Positions 1 through 7,756 of a DNA stretch of 59,774 nt are shown in pieces. Both the position numbers and the translations under genes were made by a program. Under the pieces are notes generated by a model. That model did no database searches. It saw nothing but the letters and a program-made list of their open reading frames with translations, and had not been told where the DNA came from. The DNA comes from JAICYJ01 sp036263035 (GTDB lineage Bacteria; Actinomycetota; Thermoleophilia; Gaiellales; JAICJC01). Positions within the stretch are counted from its first letter, which is position 1. The number at the start of each line of letters is the position of its first letter. Where the stretch lies: positions 1 to 59,774 of the forward strand of contig DATAHR010000264.1 of assembly GCA_036263035.1 (NCBI GenBank). Reading direction: 5' to 3'.

Positions 1-1131
1 TGGCTCCTCGAGCGCCAGCTGCTCGTCGATGCCCTTCAGGCCCGCGGCGATGATGGCCGCGAAGGCGAGGTACGGGTTGCAGTCGGCGCCGGGCATGCGG
101 TTCTCGAGTCGCATGCCGTTGCCATGACCGACGACGCGGAAGGCGCACGTCCGGTTGTCGGTGTCCCAGACGAGCGTGGTGGGTGCGAAGGAGCCGGTGG
201 CGAAGCGCTTGTACGAGTTGATGTTGGGCGCGTAGAAGTAGGTGAGCTCGCGCATGTATCGGAGCTGGCCGGCGATGAAGTGCTGGAACGTGTCGCTCAT
301 CCCGTGGCCGTCGGCCGCCGGGAACAGGCTGCCGTTGCGGTCCCAGAAGCTGCAGTGGATGTGGCAGGAGTTCCCCTCCCGCTCGTCCCACTTGGCCATG
401 AACGAGATCGAGCTGCCGTGCTGCCATGCGATCTCACGTGCGCCGTTCTTGTAGATGCTGTGGTTGTCGGCCATTGTCAGCGCGTCGGCGTAGTGGAAGT
501 TGACCTCGTGCTGGCCGAAGTTGCACTCGCCCTTGGAGTCCTCGACAGGGATGCCGGCCCCGGCCATGCCGAGCCTGATCGGGCGGATCACGTCCTCGAC
601 GATCGTGGTGCCGAAGATCGAGTAGTCGACGTTGTAGGGGTTGGCGCCGGTGAGGCCGTGGTAGCGCTTGGCCCGAGCGTCGTCGTAGGAGTCCCGGAAC
701 AGCATGAACTCGAGCTCCGACCCGATGTTCGCCGTCCAGCCCCGCTCTGCCAGCCGCTCCAGCTGGCGGCGCAGGATCTGCCGCGGCGAGGCCACCACCG
801 GCGTGCCGTCCTGCCATTCCAGGTCGGCGACGACGAGTGCGGTGGCCTCCAGCCAGGGCACGCGGCGGAGCGTCGCCATGTCCGGACGGAAGACGAAGTC
901 GCCGTAGCCGGTGTCCCAGGACCCCATGCTGAAGCCCTGCACCGTGGCCATGTCCACGTCCACCGTCAGCAGGTAGTAGCAGCCCTCCGCGCCGTGCTCG
1001 GCGATGTCGGAGAGGAAGAAGGGCGCATGCAGCCGCTTTCCCATCAGTCGCCCCTGCATGTCGGTCATCACCAGCAGGACGGTGTCGATCCGCCCTGCCT
1101 CGACCTCAGCCCGTAGCTCGTCGAGTGTCAC
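1..1131 (-). CDS. Glutamine synthetase family protein (gamma-glutamyl-amine ligase type), 3' end cut by window
   Basis: ATP-dependent ligase of the glutamine synthetase fold. 377 residues are visible and the C-terminus runs off the window. The start is GTG at 1131 with a clear GGAGGG five bases upstream. Seen: an N-terminal beta-grasp region with TDMQGRLMGKR, then the catalytic core with GSELEFML, the ATP/glutamate-binding stretch around GNSCHIHCSFWD, NINSYKR, and RLENRMPGADCNPYL near the edge. These are GS hallmarks, but the short N-terminus and the R-x-E-N-R-M-P-G-A-D-x-N-P-Y block resemble gamma-glutamylpolyamine/isopropylamide synthetases (PuuA, GlnA3/4 type) more than the ammonium-assimilating enzyme. 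The divergent neighbour is a PuuD-like gamma-glutamyl hydrolase, which fits a gamma-glutamyl-amine catabolic pair. The family is sure; the amine substrate is inferred. Confidence 0.9.
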   Translation of the reverse strand, partial: MTLDELRAEVEAGRIDTVLLVMTDMQGRLMGKRLHAPFFLSDIAEHGAEGCYYLLTVDVDMATVQGFSMGSWDTGYGDFVFRPDMATLRRVPWLEATALVVADLEWQDGTPVVASPRQILRRQLERLAERGWTANIGSELEFMLFRDSYDDARAKRYHGLTGANPYNVDYSIFGTTIVEDVIRPIRLGMAGAGIPVEDSKGECNFGQHEVNFHYADALTMADNHSIYKNGAREIAWQHGSSISFMAKWDEREGNSCHIHCSFWDRNGSLFPAADGHGMSDTFQHFIAGQLRYMRELTYFYAPNINSYKRFATGSFAPTTLVWDTDNRTCAFRVVGHGNGMRLENRMPGADCNPYLAFAAIIAAGLKGIDEQLALEEP

Positions 1132-1163
1132 TGCGGCCCTCCGTGGTGGATTGCGGCCATTCA

Positions 1164-1169
1164 TATACT
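1164..1169 (+). promoter_or_regulatory. -10-like TATACT for the C26 hydrolase gene
   Basis: TATACT ends 8 bp before the ATG at 1178, which places the expected transcript start at or just before the ATG. There is no Shine-Dalgarno and no recognisable -35. Confidence 0.5.
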
Positions 1170-1177
1170 GGGTCGGT

Positions 1178-1894
1178 ATGCACCGCAACCGCCCGCTGAT
1201 CGGCATCACGGCGTACGAGGTGCCGGCGAGCTTCTCCCACTGGCGGGACATGCCGACCATGATGGTGCCGGCCGGATACGCCCACGCCGTCATCGCGGCC
1301 GGGGGCCTGCCTGTCGTCATCCCGCCGTCGGGGGGCACATCCGACCTGCTCGACCGGGTGGACGGCCTCGTCTTCAGCGGCGGCTCGGACATCGACCCCG
1401 CCCTGTACGGCCAGGCGCCGGAACCGGAGACCGGGCCGGTGGTGCGGCACCGAGACGACTCGGAGCTGGAGCTGCTGCGGGCTGCACTCGAGCGGGACGT
1501 GCCCGTGCTCGGGGTGTGCCGTGGCATGCAGCTGCTGAACATCGCCGTCGGCGGCACGCTCGTCCAGCACCTGCCGGAGAAGCCCGGCGTGGTGCACAAG
1601 GGGCCGCCGGGAACGTTCACGACCCACGACGTGGCCGTGGCGCCGGGGTCGCGGCTGCACGGGATGGTGGGCGGCGCGGTGGCCGTGCACTCCTGCCACC
1701 ATCAGGGCGTCGACCGGCTGGGCGAGGATCTAGTCGTAACGGCGCACGCTCCGGACGGTGTGGTCGAGGGCATCGAGACCGAGGGTGAGCGGTTCGCCGT
1801 GGGTGTGCTCTGGCACCCGGAGGAGCATGCCGAGCTGGGCGGCCCGCTGTTCCGGGGGCTGGTCGAGGCGGCGTCGCCCGCGCCGGCGCTCTAG
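1178..1894 (+). CDS. Peptidase C26 / PuuD-like gamma-glutamyl hydrolase
   Basis: 238-residue class I glutamine-amidotransferase-fold hydrolase. The nucleophile Cys114 lies in the elbow GVCRGMQ, and the His/Glu partners are His213 and Glu215 in LWHPEE. GLVFSGGSDIDP is the conserved oxyanion-side motif of gamma-glutamyl-GABA hydrolases (PuuD). It would hydrolyse gamma-glutamyl-amino acids or amines in the cytosol, releasing glutamate. It is divergent from a PuuA-like ligase 46 bp away, so the two probably act in one polyamine or amine utilisation route (inference). The ATG at 1178 is chosen because the family starts a few residues before RPLIGIT; a longer in-frame extension exists but has no homology-like content. 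Confidence 0.88.
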   Translation: MHRNRPLIGITAYEVPASFSHWRDMPTMMVPAGYAHAVIAAGGLPVVIPPSGGTSDLLDRVDGLVFSGGSDIDPALYGQAPEPETGPVVRHRDDSELELLRAALERDVPVLGVCRGMQLLNIAVGGTLVQHLPEKPGVVHKGPPGTFTTHDVAVAPGSRLHGMVGGAVAVHSCHHQGVDRLGEDLVVTAHAPDGVVEGIETEGERFAVGVLWHPEEHAELGGPLFRGLVEAASPAPAL

Positions 1895-1926
1895 TTGTCG
1901 GCCTGTACAACGAGCCGCGCGGCACG

Positions 1927-1932
1927 TACGTT
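1927..1932 (+). promoter_or_regulatory. -10-like TACGTT for the secreted protein gene
   Basis: TACGTT ends 7 bp before the ATG at 1940. The purine-rich GAGAGGG lies directly before the ATG, too close to act as a normal ribosome-binding site. Confidence 0.4.
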
Positions 1933-1939
1933 GAGAGGG

Positions 1940-3061
1940 ATGAAGAGGCTCCTTCCGATCGCCCTGCTCTTGGCCGTGATGCTGGCAGGGGCGGCTTCCG
2001 CTGCCGGCGCGTCGGCCGCCCAGCTCCCAACGACGCCCTTCGCGCTGCCGCGCTGGCAGTCACCCGCCATGCCGCCTGCTCTCGCCCAGACCGGCTCCGT
2101 GCCCCAGCCGACCGCCGAGCTGCGGTTCGCGCCGGTGACCGTGAGCGTCAACGACGTGGATTACACGATGCGGATGGACGTCTTCGCCTTCGTTACCCAG
2201 GTCGGATCGTTCACCTTCTTCGACGTGTCGCTGAGCCGCGGGGCCGTGGGATCGGCCGTCCAGTCGCACCTCTACTGGCTGGCGCCGGCGAACCCGATCA
2301 GCTTCCACGTCGCCCGAAGGACGCTCGCCACCGCGACGTTCGATTCCGGCGCCGAGCTCGCGCCTGACGCCTTCGCCGGCTCGTTCACGGCATCCGCCTC
2401 GCAGAAGCGCGTGGCGTGCACGCTCACCAACGGGCGCACCGGGTACCGCAGCAGCGCGCCCGGCACGGTCAGCTGGAGCCGGTTCTCGCTGGACACCGGC
2501 ACGTCCCCGTTCTTCGGCACGCTGGTGAACGGGCCGGCCGACGCCAAGTTGATCTGGGATCCCGGGTGCAAGCAGCGGCGCCACCATCACCGGCGTCACC
2601 TGCCCGCCTGCGGGTTTCGGGACATCCTGTCGGCGCAGGACGCCGCCGGCTCAAACGCGTTCGAGATCGGGCTGAACTACCCCCGTACGCGCACGCTGCA
2701 GGCGGTTGTCAACGCGTTCGACCCGACCGATGTGAAGGCGGTGATCCACTTCTCGGTCGCCGCCGGGCCGGCCGGCGACCTGCCGCCGCCGACCCACTCG
2801 GCGACGGGTGCGACGGCCCATGTCGTGACGACCGGGTCACCGTTCCTGACCGGGTCGTCGACCTTCACGTCATCGCACGCGCCGAGGGTGTCGCTCGTCC
2901 ACCGATGCCGCGCGCAGGGCAGCGTCCACCACTACCGCAGCCTCCGCTACCGCGGCGGGCTGGCTCCCGACCCGACGCCGCTGACGGCGCCGTTCGACAC
3001 GGGCGATCTCGCGGTTCCGGCGATGCCGGCGGTGCTCGTGGTGCGGCGTTATCTGGACTAG
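1940..3061 (+). CDS. Secreted protein of unknown function
   Basis: 373 residues. The start at 1940 begins a classical signal peptide (MKRLL, a hydrophobic core to about residue 22, then Ala-rich ASAAGASAAQ with a plausible cleavage near residue 27). The mature part is beta-rich, has few Lys and contains a His/Arg cluster (RRHHHRRH, around residues 213-220) followed by a Cys-containing CGFRDI stretch and a second Cys near the C-terminus (HRCRAQG). I recognise no family. It is the last gene of the plus-strand group and ends 3 bp from the convergent receiver gene. Extracytoplasmic location is well supported; function is unknown. Confidence 0.7.
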   Translation: MKRLLPIALLLAVMLAGAASAAGASAAQLPTTPFALPRWQSPAMPPALAQTGSVPQPTAELRFAPVTVSVNDVDYTMRMDVFAFVTQVGSFTFFDVSLSRGAVGSAVQSHLYWLAPANPISFHVARRTLATATFDSGAELAPDAFAGSFTASASQKRVACTLTNGRTGYRSSAPGTVSWSRFSLDTGTSPFFGTLVNGPADAKLIWDPGCKQRRHHHRRHLPACGFRDILSAQDAAGSNAFEIGLNYPRTRTLQAVVNAFDPTDVKAVIHFSVAAGPAGDLPPPTHSATGATAHVVTTGSPFLTGSSTFTSSHAPRVSLVHRCRAQGSVHHYRSLRYRGGLAPDPTPLTAPFDTGDLAVPAMPAVLVVRRYLD

Positions 3062-3064
3062 CCG

Positions 3065-3436
3065 CTAGCCGCGCTCGGCCGCGCGGATCGCCTCGATCAG
3101 CTCGTCCAGCCCGACGCCCTTCTTCAGGCAGCTGGCCGCGCCGGCGGCGAGCGCCGCCTCGATCATCTGCGGCTCGTCGTAGGCGGAGAGCACGACCACC
3201 GGCATGGCCCATGGCGCGTGTGCGATCTGCTCGGTGGCCTCGATGCCGTCGACGTTTGGCATGCGCATGTCCATCACCACCACGTCGGGCGTCGACTGCT
3301 CCGCCAGGGTGACGGCCTCGGCACCGTCGCTCGCCTCCGCGACGACCGTCATCCCCGCTTCGGCGAGTGCGTCGCGAAGGACCCCGCGGAGCAGGGCATT
3401 GTCCTCCGCGATGAGGATCCGTATCGACTCCGCCAC
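3065..3436 (-). CDS. Stand-alone receiver (REC) response regulator
   Basis: 123 residues from GTG at 3436 (a GTG at 3472 would give 135). CheY-like domain and nothing else: acidic pocket Glu-Asp in RILIAEDN, phospho-acceptor Asp in VVVMDMRMP, Ser in VVLSAYD, Lys in CLKKGV. There is no output domain, so it would act as a phosphate sink, relay or protein-binding regulator. It lies downstream of the HisKA_3-PfkB gene on the same strand, 54 bp from that gene's stop (18 bp with the longer start). TAGGCT at 3447-3452 lies 10 bp before the GTG, so it may also have its own transcript. It is most likely a partner of the upstream fusion protein. Confidence 0.85.
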   Translation of the reverse strand: MAESIRILIAEDNALLRGVLRDALAEAGMTVVAEASDGAEAVTLAEQSTPDVVVMDMRMPNVDGIEATEQIAHAPWAMPVVVLSAYDEPQMIEAALAAGAASCLKKGVGLDELIEAIRAAERG

Positions 3437-3490
3437 TTGGGCCAAAAGCCTACGCGTTTGCCCGGCGGGCACGCAACCGGGGCCGGTCGA

Positions 3491-4456
3491 TCACGCGTCG
3501 TACAGGCGCTGGACGCCCTCCTGTGCGGAGGCCGCCGCGGCCCGTGGATCGAGCCCGCGGGTGCGGCCCAGGCAGTAGAGGGCCGCGAACGAGTCCCCGG
3601 CGCCGGTGGGGTCGGCGAACCGCCGCCCGTTGCCCGGAACAACGTGCTCCTCGCCGTCCACGACCAGGATGCATCCCTGGTCAGCCCGCGTGATCAGCAG
3701 CTCGGGGACGTCCGGACGGCCGGTCGCTCGCGCCTCCTGCTCGTTCAGCTTGAGCGCCGTGACGCCGTCGAGCCGCGCCGGGTCGATCGGCCCCAGCCGC
3801 ACCGGGCCCGGCTCTGATCCCCGGGCAAGTCCCTGGCCGTCCAGGCAGACGGTGATGCCGCCGTCCGCGAACACCCGCAACGTCTCGGCCGGGAAGTCGT
3901 CGGCGGTCTGGCTGCCGAGGAGCACCCAGGCGCATCCGTCGAGCTGCGGCAACAGGTGTCGTGCCGCCTCGGGTGTGAGCGGCTCGGGAATGCTGGCGAT
4001 CTCCTGCTCGGTGCCCTCCGCCGTGTGGCGCAGCCGCGAGACCAGCGTGCCGGTCTCGATCGCCACAGGGCATGCGCCCGCCGCGGCCAGCGCCCGGGCC
4101 GCATAGTGAGGGGTGCCTCCCGGCCGGCGCACCTGGGTTCCGTCTTCGAGCACCACCTCGTCCTGCGCGGCCGGGCCGAGCACGGCCACCCGCTCCCCGG
4201 CCTGCCGCCGGGCCGGGTCCAGCTGCTCGCACAGGCGCCGCAGCTCGGTCGCCCCCTCGGCCGCCAGCTCCTCCAGCCGTGTGAGGCCGAGGCGGGCTCG
4301 CTCGACGTCCCCCTGGTCGAGCGCGTGCCGCGTTCCGTCCGCGACCAGGCGCAGCGCGGTCAGGATCTGCTGCGGGCCGTCGTGGAGCTGCTCGGCGAGC
4401 GCGCGCCGCTCATCCGCCGGCGCAGGCCCGCCGCCGTCGGAACCTCCGGCCGGCAT
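3491..4456 (-). CDS. HisKA_3 phosphoacceptor domain fused to a PfkB-family sugar kinase domain
   Basis: 321 residues. Residues about 15-85 match the HisKA_3 dimerisation/phosphotransfer helices of NarL-type histidine kinases: H-box AEQLHDGPQQ with His25, and Asp26-xxx-Gln30, the DxxxQ phosphatase signature of that family, then ELRRLCEQLDPA closing helix 2. No HATPase_c domain follows. From residue about 88 to the end the chain is PfkB/ribokinase-like: VAVLGPAAQDEVV, RPGGTPHYAARALAAAG, and the PfkB signature DPTGAGDSF (282-290) with the catalytic-base Asp288. The PfkB part (about 230 residues) is shorter than usual (about 300). The ATG overlaps the stop of the upstream NarL-type regulator (TGATG), so the two are translationally coupled; a receiver-only gene follows. 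Inference: a two-component hub in which the PfkB fold senses or phosphorylates a small ligand. Domain calls are strong; mechanism is unknown. Confidence 0.85.
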   Translation of the reverse strand: MPAGGSDGGGPAPADERRALAEQLHDGPQQILTALRLVADGTRHALDQGDVERARLGLTRLEELAAEGATELRRLCEQLDPARRQAGERVAVLGPAAQDEVVLEDGTQVRRPGGTPHYAARALAAAGACPVAIETGTLVSRLRHTAEGTEQEIASIPEPLTPEAARHLLPQLDGCAWVLLGSQTADDFPAETLRVFADGGITVCLDGQGLARGSEPGPVRLGPIDPARLDGVTALKLNEQEARATGRPDVPELLITRADQGCILVVDGEEHVVPGNGRRFADPTGAGDSFAALYCLGRTRGLDPRAAAASAQEGVQRLYDA

Positions 4457-5124
4457 CAGTCGATCAGGGCGTAGCGCAGCGCCAGCGCCACGGCCTGCGT
4501 CCGGGTGTCGGCCTCGAGCTTGGTCATGGCGTTGCGCACGTGCGTGCGCACGGTCTCGGGGCTGATGTACAGCCGCGAGGCGATCTCCGGGTTGGAGTAG
4601 CCGTTTGCCAGCAGCCCCAGGATCTCCCGCTCGCGCGTCGACAGCGCCGGCAGCCGCTCTGTCGCCTTGGGAGACACCAGCTCCGATGCCAGCGTCGGGT
4701 CGACGTACGCACCGCCCTCCGCCACGCGCTTCACCGCGCGGACGATGTCGTCGGGCGGCGCGTCCTTGAGGACGTAGCCGCGCGCCCCGCAGTCGAGGCC
4801 CTCGGCCAGCAGCCCGCGCTCGCCGTGGGCCGTGTACAGGATCACCGCCATGCCGGGATGGGCGGCGGTGATCCGGCGAGTCGCCTCGAAGCCGTCCATG
4901 CCGCGCATGCGCACGTCCATGAGGATCACGTCCGGCCGCCGGCGGTCCGCCATCTCGATCGCCGCGTCGCCGTTCGAGCTCTCGCCGATCACCGCGATCT
5001 CGCGATCGCGTGCCAGGATCATCTTGACCCCCTCTCTGACGGCAGCGTGATCGTCGACGACCAGCACCCGCACCTGCTCGGTCTTTCGCTCGTCGACCGT
5101 CTCAGCGTCCTCGGTGGAGCTCAT
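4456..5124 (-). CDS. NarL/FixJ-family response regulator
   Basis: 222 residues: receiver domain (acidic pair Asp24/Asp25, phospho-acceptor Asp70 in VILMDVRM, Thr98, Lys120) followed by a LuxR-type HTH from about residue 158 (LSTREREILGLLANG, then PETVRTHVRNAMTKL). It is a DNA-binding transcription factor, presumably phosphorylated or dephosphorylated by the HisKA_3-PfkB protein encoded immediately downstream with a 1-bp stop/start overlap. ATG at 5124 has a good GGAGGG four bases upstream. Gene order regulator-sensor-receiver on one strand indicates one transcript. Target genes cannot be read from sequence; the divergent CDF transporter is the obvious candidate because they share a 63-bp intergenic region. 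Confidence 0.92.
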   Translation of the reverse strand: MSSTEDAETVDERKTEQVRVLVVDDHAAVREGVKMILARDREIAVIGESSNGDAAIEMADRRRPDVILMDVRMRGMDGFEATRRITAAHPGMAVILYTAHGERGLLAEGLDCGARGYVLKDAPPDDIVRAVKRVAEGGAYVDPTLASELVSPKATERLPALSTREREILGLLANGYSNPEIASRLYISPETVRTHVRNAMTKLEADTRTQAVALALRYALID

Positions 5125-5174
5125 GGCCCTCCAAATCGTACTGCCGCGGGGGAACGATTGGAAACACCCTCCCG

Positions 5175-5180
5175 TACAAT
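5175..5180 (+). promoter_or_regulatory. -10-like TACAAT for the CDF transporter
   Basis: TACAAT ends 7 bp before the ATG at 5188; no Shine-Dalgarno is present, which fits a leaderless mRNA. Confidence 0.5.
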
Positions 5181-5187
5181 CGCGCGC

Positions 5188-6537
5188 ATGTCAACTGCGC
5201 GGCGTACGGCGCTTCTCTCCTTCCTCGCCGCTCTCGGACTGACGGCCGCGAAGCTGGTCGTCGGCCTGGCCACGTCAAGCCTGGGCATCCTGGCCGAGGC
5301 CGCGCACTCAGGGCTGGATGCGGTCGCGGCGCTGCTGTCGCTGTACGCCGTGGGCGTGGCGGAGCGGCCCCCCGACGCGCAGCACCAGTACGGGCATGGC
5401 AAGGCGCAGAACCTGGGCGCACTGACCGAGGCGGTGATCCTTGCGGGGGTGGCCGTCTGGATCGGCGTCGAGGCGGTGCTGCGGCTGCGGTCGGGAGGGG
5501 GCGACGTGCAGGCGCACTGGTACGCCTTCGTGCTGCTCGGCGCGGTGCTCGCGATTGACGCCACCCGCGCGTACCTCTCCTACCGGGTCGGCCGCGCCGA
5601 GCGAAATGCTGCGCTGGTGGCGAGCGCGGTGCACTTCGCGTCGGACTTCGCCGGCACGACCGCGGTGCTGATCGGCCTCACCGCTGTTGCCGCGGGCTAC
5701 CCGCGCGGCGACGCCGTGGCGGCCCTGTGCGTCGCGGTGCTCGTGTTCGTCGCGGCCGTACGGCTCGCGGCGCACAACGTCGACATCCTCATGGATCGGG
5801 CGCCGAGCGGGCTCACCCGCGAGATCGAGCAGGCGGCCCGGGCGGTGCCGGGCGTCACCGAGGTGCGCTCGGTGCGGGTGCGCGAGGCTGCCGGCGAGAG
5901 CTTCGCCGACGTCACCATCGGCGTGTCCCGGCTCGAAGGGCTGGAGCGCAGCCACCAGACCATGGACGAGGTGGAGGAGGCGGTGCGGTCGCGCATCGGC
6001 CCGGCGCAGGTCACGGTGCACGTGGAGCCGAGCGCCGGTGGGGAGGCGCCCAACGAGCGCGTCGCCGCCGCGGCGCTGCGGGTGCCGGGCGTCGTCGAGA
6101 CGCACAACATCACCGTGCTCGATGGCGACGACGGCCGCGCCATCACGCTGCACGTCCGCCTGGACGAGGACATGGCCATGCGCGACGCAGCTCCGGTCGT
6201 GGAGCGGCTGAAGGAGGAGATCCGGTCAGAGTTCGGCGTCGCACGCGTCTACGCGCACGTCGAGCCATCGGCGCTGGGCGCGCAGCCGGCCCGCGACGTC
6301 GCCGGCGAGGAGCCGGACATCGCCGCGACCGCAACCCGCGTCGTCCGCGCGCTGGCCGGCGAGGGAGCGGAGGTGGTGGTCTACCGCCAGGGCGAGCGGC
6401 TGCTGGTCGTCACGTCGCTTCACGCCGACCCGTCGCAGTCCGTGCGCGAGGCGCACAACCTGGCAAGCCGAGTCGAGGACGCCCTGCGCGACGCCCTCGA
6501 CTCGGTCGACGATGTGATCGTCGAGGTGCTTCTCTAG
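5188..6537 (+). CDS. Cation diffusion facilitator transporter with three C-terminal domains
   Basis: 449 residues. The N-terminal about 195 residues are a six-helix CDF domain with the two metal-site motifs HSGLD (helix 2) and HFASD (helix 5), expected to export Zn2+, Mn2+, Fe2+ or similar by proton antiport across the cytoplasmic membrane. The cytoplasmic tail is unusually long: three successive ferredoxin-like modules at about 200-285, 290-370 and 378-449. The first two end in near-identical strands (VTVHVEPSA, VYAHVEPSA) and begin with VPGV plus the HxxT/HNIT-type strand. Standard CDF proteins carry one such domain. ATG at 5188 is chosen because it starts directly before helix 1 and follows TACAAT; the open frame continues upstream but antisense to the regulator gene. 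Confidence 0.88.
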   Translation: MSTARRTALLSFLAALGLTAAKLVVGLATSSLGILAEAAHSGLDAVAALLSLYAVGVAERPPDAQHQYGHGKAQNLGALTEAVILAGVAVWIGVEAVLRLRSGGGDVQAHWYAFVLLGAVLAIDATRAYLSYRVGRAERNAALVASAVHFASDFAGTTAVLIGLTAVAAGYPRGDAVAALCVAVLVFVAAVRLAAHNVDILMDRAPSGLTREIEQAARAVPGVTEVRSVRVREAAGESFADVTIGVSRLEGLERSHQTMDEVEEAVRSRIGPAQVTVHVEPSAGGEAPNERVAAAALRVPGVVETHNITVLDGDDGRAITLHVRLDEDMAMRDAAPVVERLKEEIRSEFGVARVYAHVEPSALGAQPARDVAGEEPDIAATATRVVRALAGEGAEVVVYRQGERLLVVTSLHADPSQSVREAHNLASRVEDALRDALDSVDDVIVEVLL

Positions 6538-6543
6538 CCTGGC

Positions 6544-7722
6544 CTAGCGAGCTGCCAGCGTGACCGTGACGGTGGACTGCTTGCCGTCGCGGTAGATGCC
6601 GAGCTGCACCGTATCGCCCGCCTTCTTGGCGGCGATCCCGCCCGACAGGTCGTCGAACGTGTGGATCTGCTTGCCGTCGATGCTCGTGATGATGTCGCCG
6701 CCGAGCGTCATCGTCTGGCCCTGGATCGTGGCCTGGGTGGTGCCGGCCTTCAGCCCGGCCATGGCCGCCGGCGAGCCGGACTCGACCTTGCCGATCAGCA
6801 CGCCGTGGTCGACGCCCAGGTTCAGCGCCTGCGCCAGGTTCGGGGTGATCTCGGACCCGAGGATGCCCAGGTAGGTGTGCTGGGCCTTGCCGCTGGTGAT
6901 GATCTGGTCGGCCACGGTCTTCACCGTGTTGATCGGGACGGCGAAGCCGATGCCGATGCTGCCGCTCTGCGGGTTGTTCGGGTCGTCGGAGAGAATCTGG
7001 CTCGTGATGCCGATCACCTGGCCCTCGTCGTTGATCAGCGGGCCACCCGAGTTGCCGTGGTTGATCGCGGCGTCGGTCTGGATGGCGCCGCGGATCTGGA
7101 CGTTGCCCTGCAGCGACCCGATGTCGCGGTTGACCGCCGAGACGATGCCGGTCGTGGCGGTGCGGGCCTCGCCGAGCGGGTTGCCGATCGCGACAACGGG
7201 ATCGCCCACCTGGACGTCCGACGAGTTGCCGAGCGCCAGCGGCGTCAGCGCCTCGGCCGGCGCGTCCACCTTGAGCACGGCGACGTCGGTGCTCCGGTCG
7301 ATCCCGAGCACCTTCGCGTCGTACGTGCGTGAGGTGGCATCGGCGCCGAACGCGACCTGCACCTTCGAGGCGTTCAGGACGACGTGCGCGTTGGTCAGGA
7401 TGTGGCCGCTCTTATCGATCACGAAGCCCGAGCCGAGCGCCTGCGCCTGCTGCTGCTGCGGGGCACCGAACGGGTCGAACTGGTTGGACGTCGTGGTGGT
7501 CGTCGTGGCCGTGACCACGACCACGCCCGGGGCGTCCTTCCGGTAGATCTGGTTCACCGAGAGTCCCTGCTGCGGCGGCGCCGAAACGGTCGTCGCTGCG
7601 GGGGACGCGGTGCGGATGATGGTGCGGGTGTCTGAGTGAGTCGAGTCGACGGCGTACGCGGTGACGCCGCCGGCGAGCGCTGCCGCTACCACCAGCGCGC
7701 CGGTTCTGAATGAGTTCGTCAT
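6544..7722 (-). CDS. HtrA/DegP-type trypsin-like serine protease with PDZ domain
   Basis: 392 residues, membrane-anchored by an N-terminal hydrophobic helix (about residues 7-24). A low-complexity linker (Thr-rich TATTTTTTS, Gln-rich QQQQAQ) precedes the protease domain. The catalytic triad is visible: His113 in TNAHVV, Asp146 in STDVAVL, Ser225 in GNSGGPL. A single PDZ domain follows from about 285 (YLGILGSEIT ... GDIITSIDGKQI). It acts outside the membrane in degrading or chaperoning misfolded proteins. It is convergent with the CDF gene (6-bp gap). Length and architecture match actinobacterial HtrA-like proteins such as PepD. Confidence 0.93.
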   Translation of the reverse strand: MTNSFRTGALVVAAALAGGVTAYAVDSTHSDTRTIIRTASPAATTVSAPPQQGLSVNQIYRKDAPGVVVVTATTTTTTSNQFDPFGAPQQQQAQALGSGFVIDKSGHILTNAHVVLNASKVQVAFGADATSRTYDAKVLGIDRSTDVAVLKVDAPAEALTPLALGNSSDVQVGDPVVAIGNPLGEARTATTGIVSAVNRDIGSLQGNVQIRGAIQTDAAINHGNSGGPLINDEGQVIGITSQILSDDPNNPQSGSIGIGFAVPINTVKTVADQIITSGKAQHTYLGILGSEITPNLAQALNLGVDHGVLIGKVESGSPAAMAGLKAGTTQATIQGQTMTLGGDIITSIDGKQIHTFDDLSGGIAAKKAGDTVQLGIYRDGKQSTVTVTLAAR

Positions 7723-7756
7723 GCCTGTCTTCTACGCGCGGCGAATTGGCGCCCGA

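Noticed and set aside
124..1116. Long plus-strand open frame of 330 codons
   Set aside because: Antisense to the glutamine synthetase coding frame; its Arg/Ala/Val-rich, motif-free translation is typical of G+C-rich shadow frames.
4540..5187. Upstream extension of the CDF transporter frame
   Set aside because: Runs antisense through the NarL-type regulator; TACAAT 7 bp before ATG 5188 and the first membrane helix fix the start.
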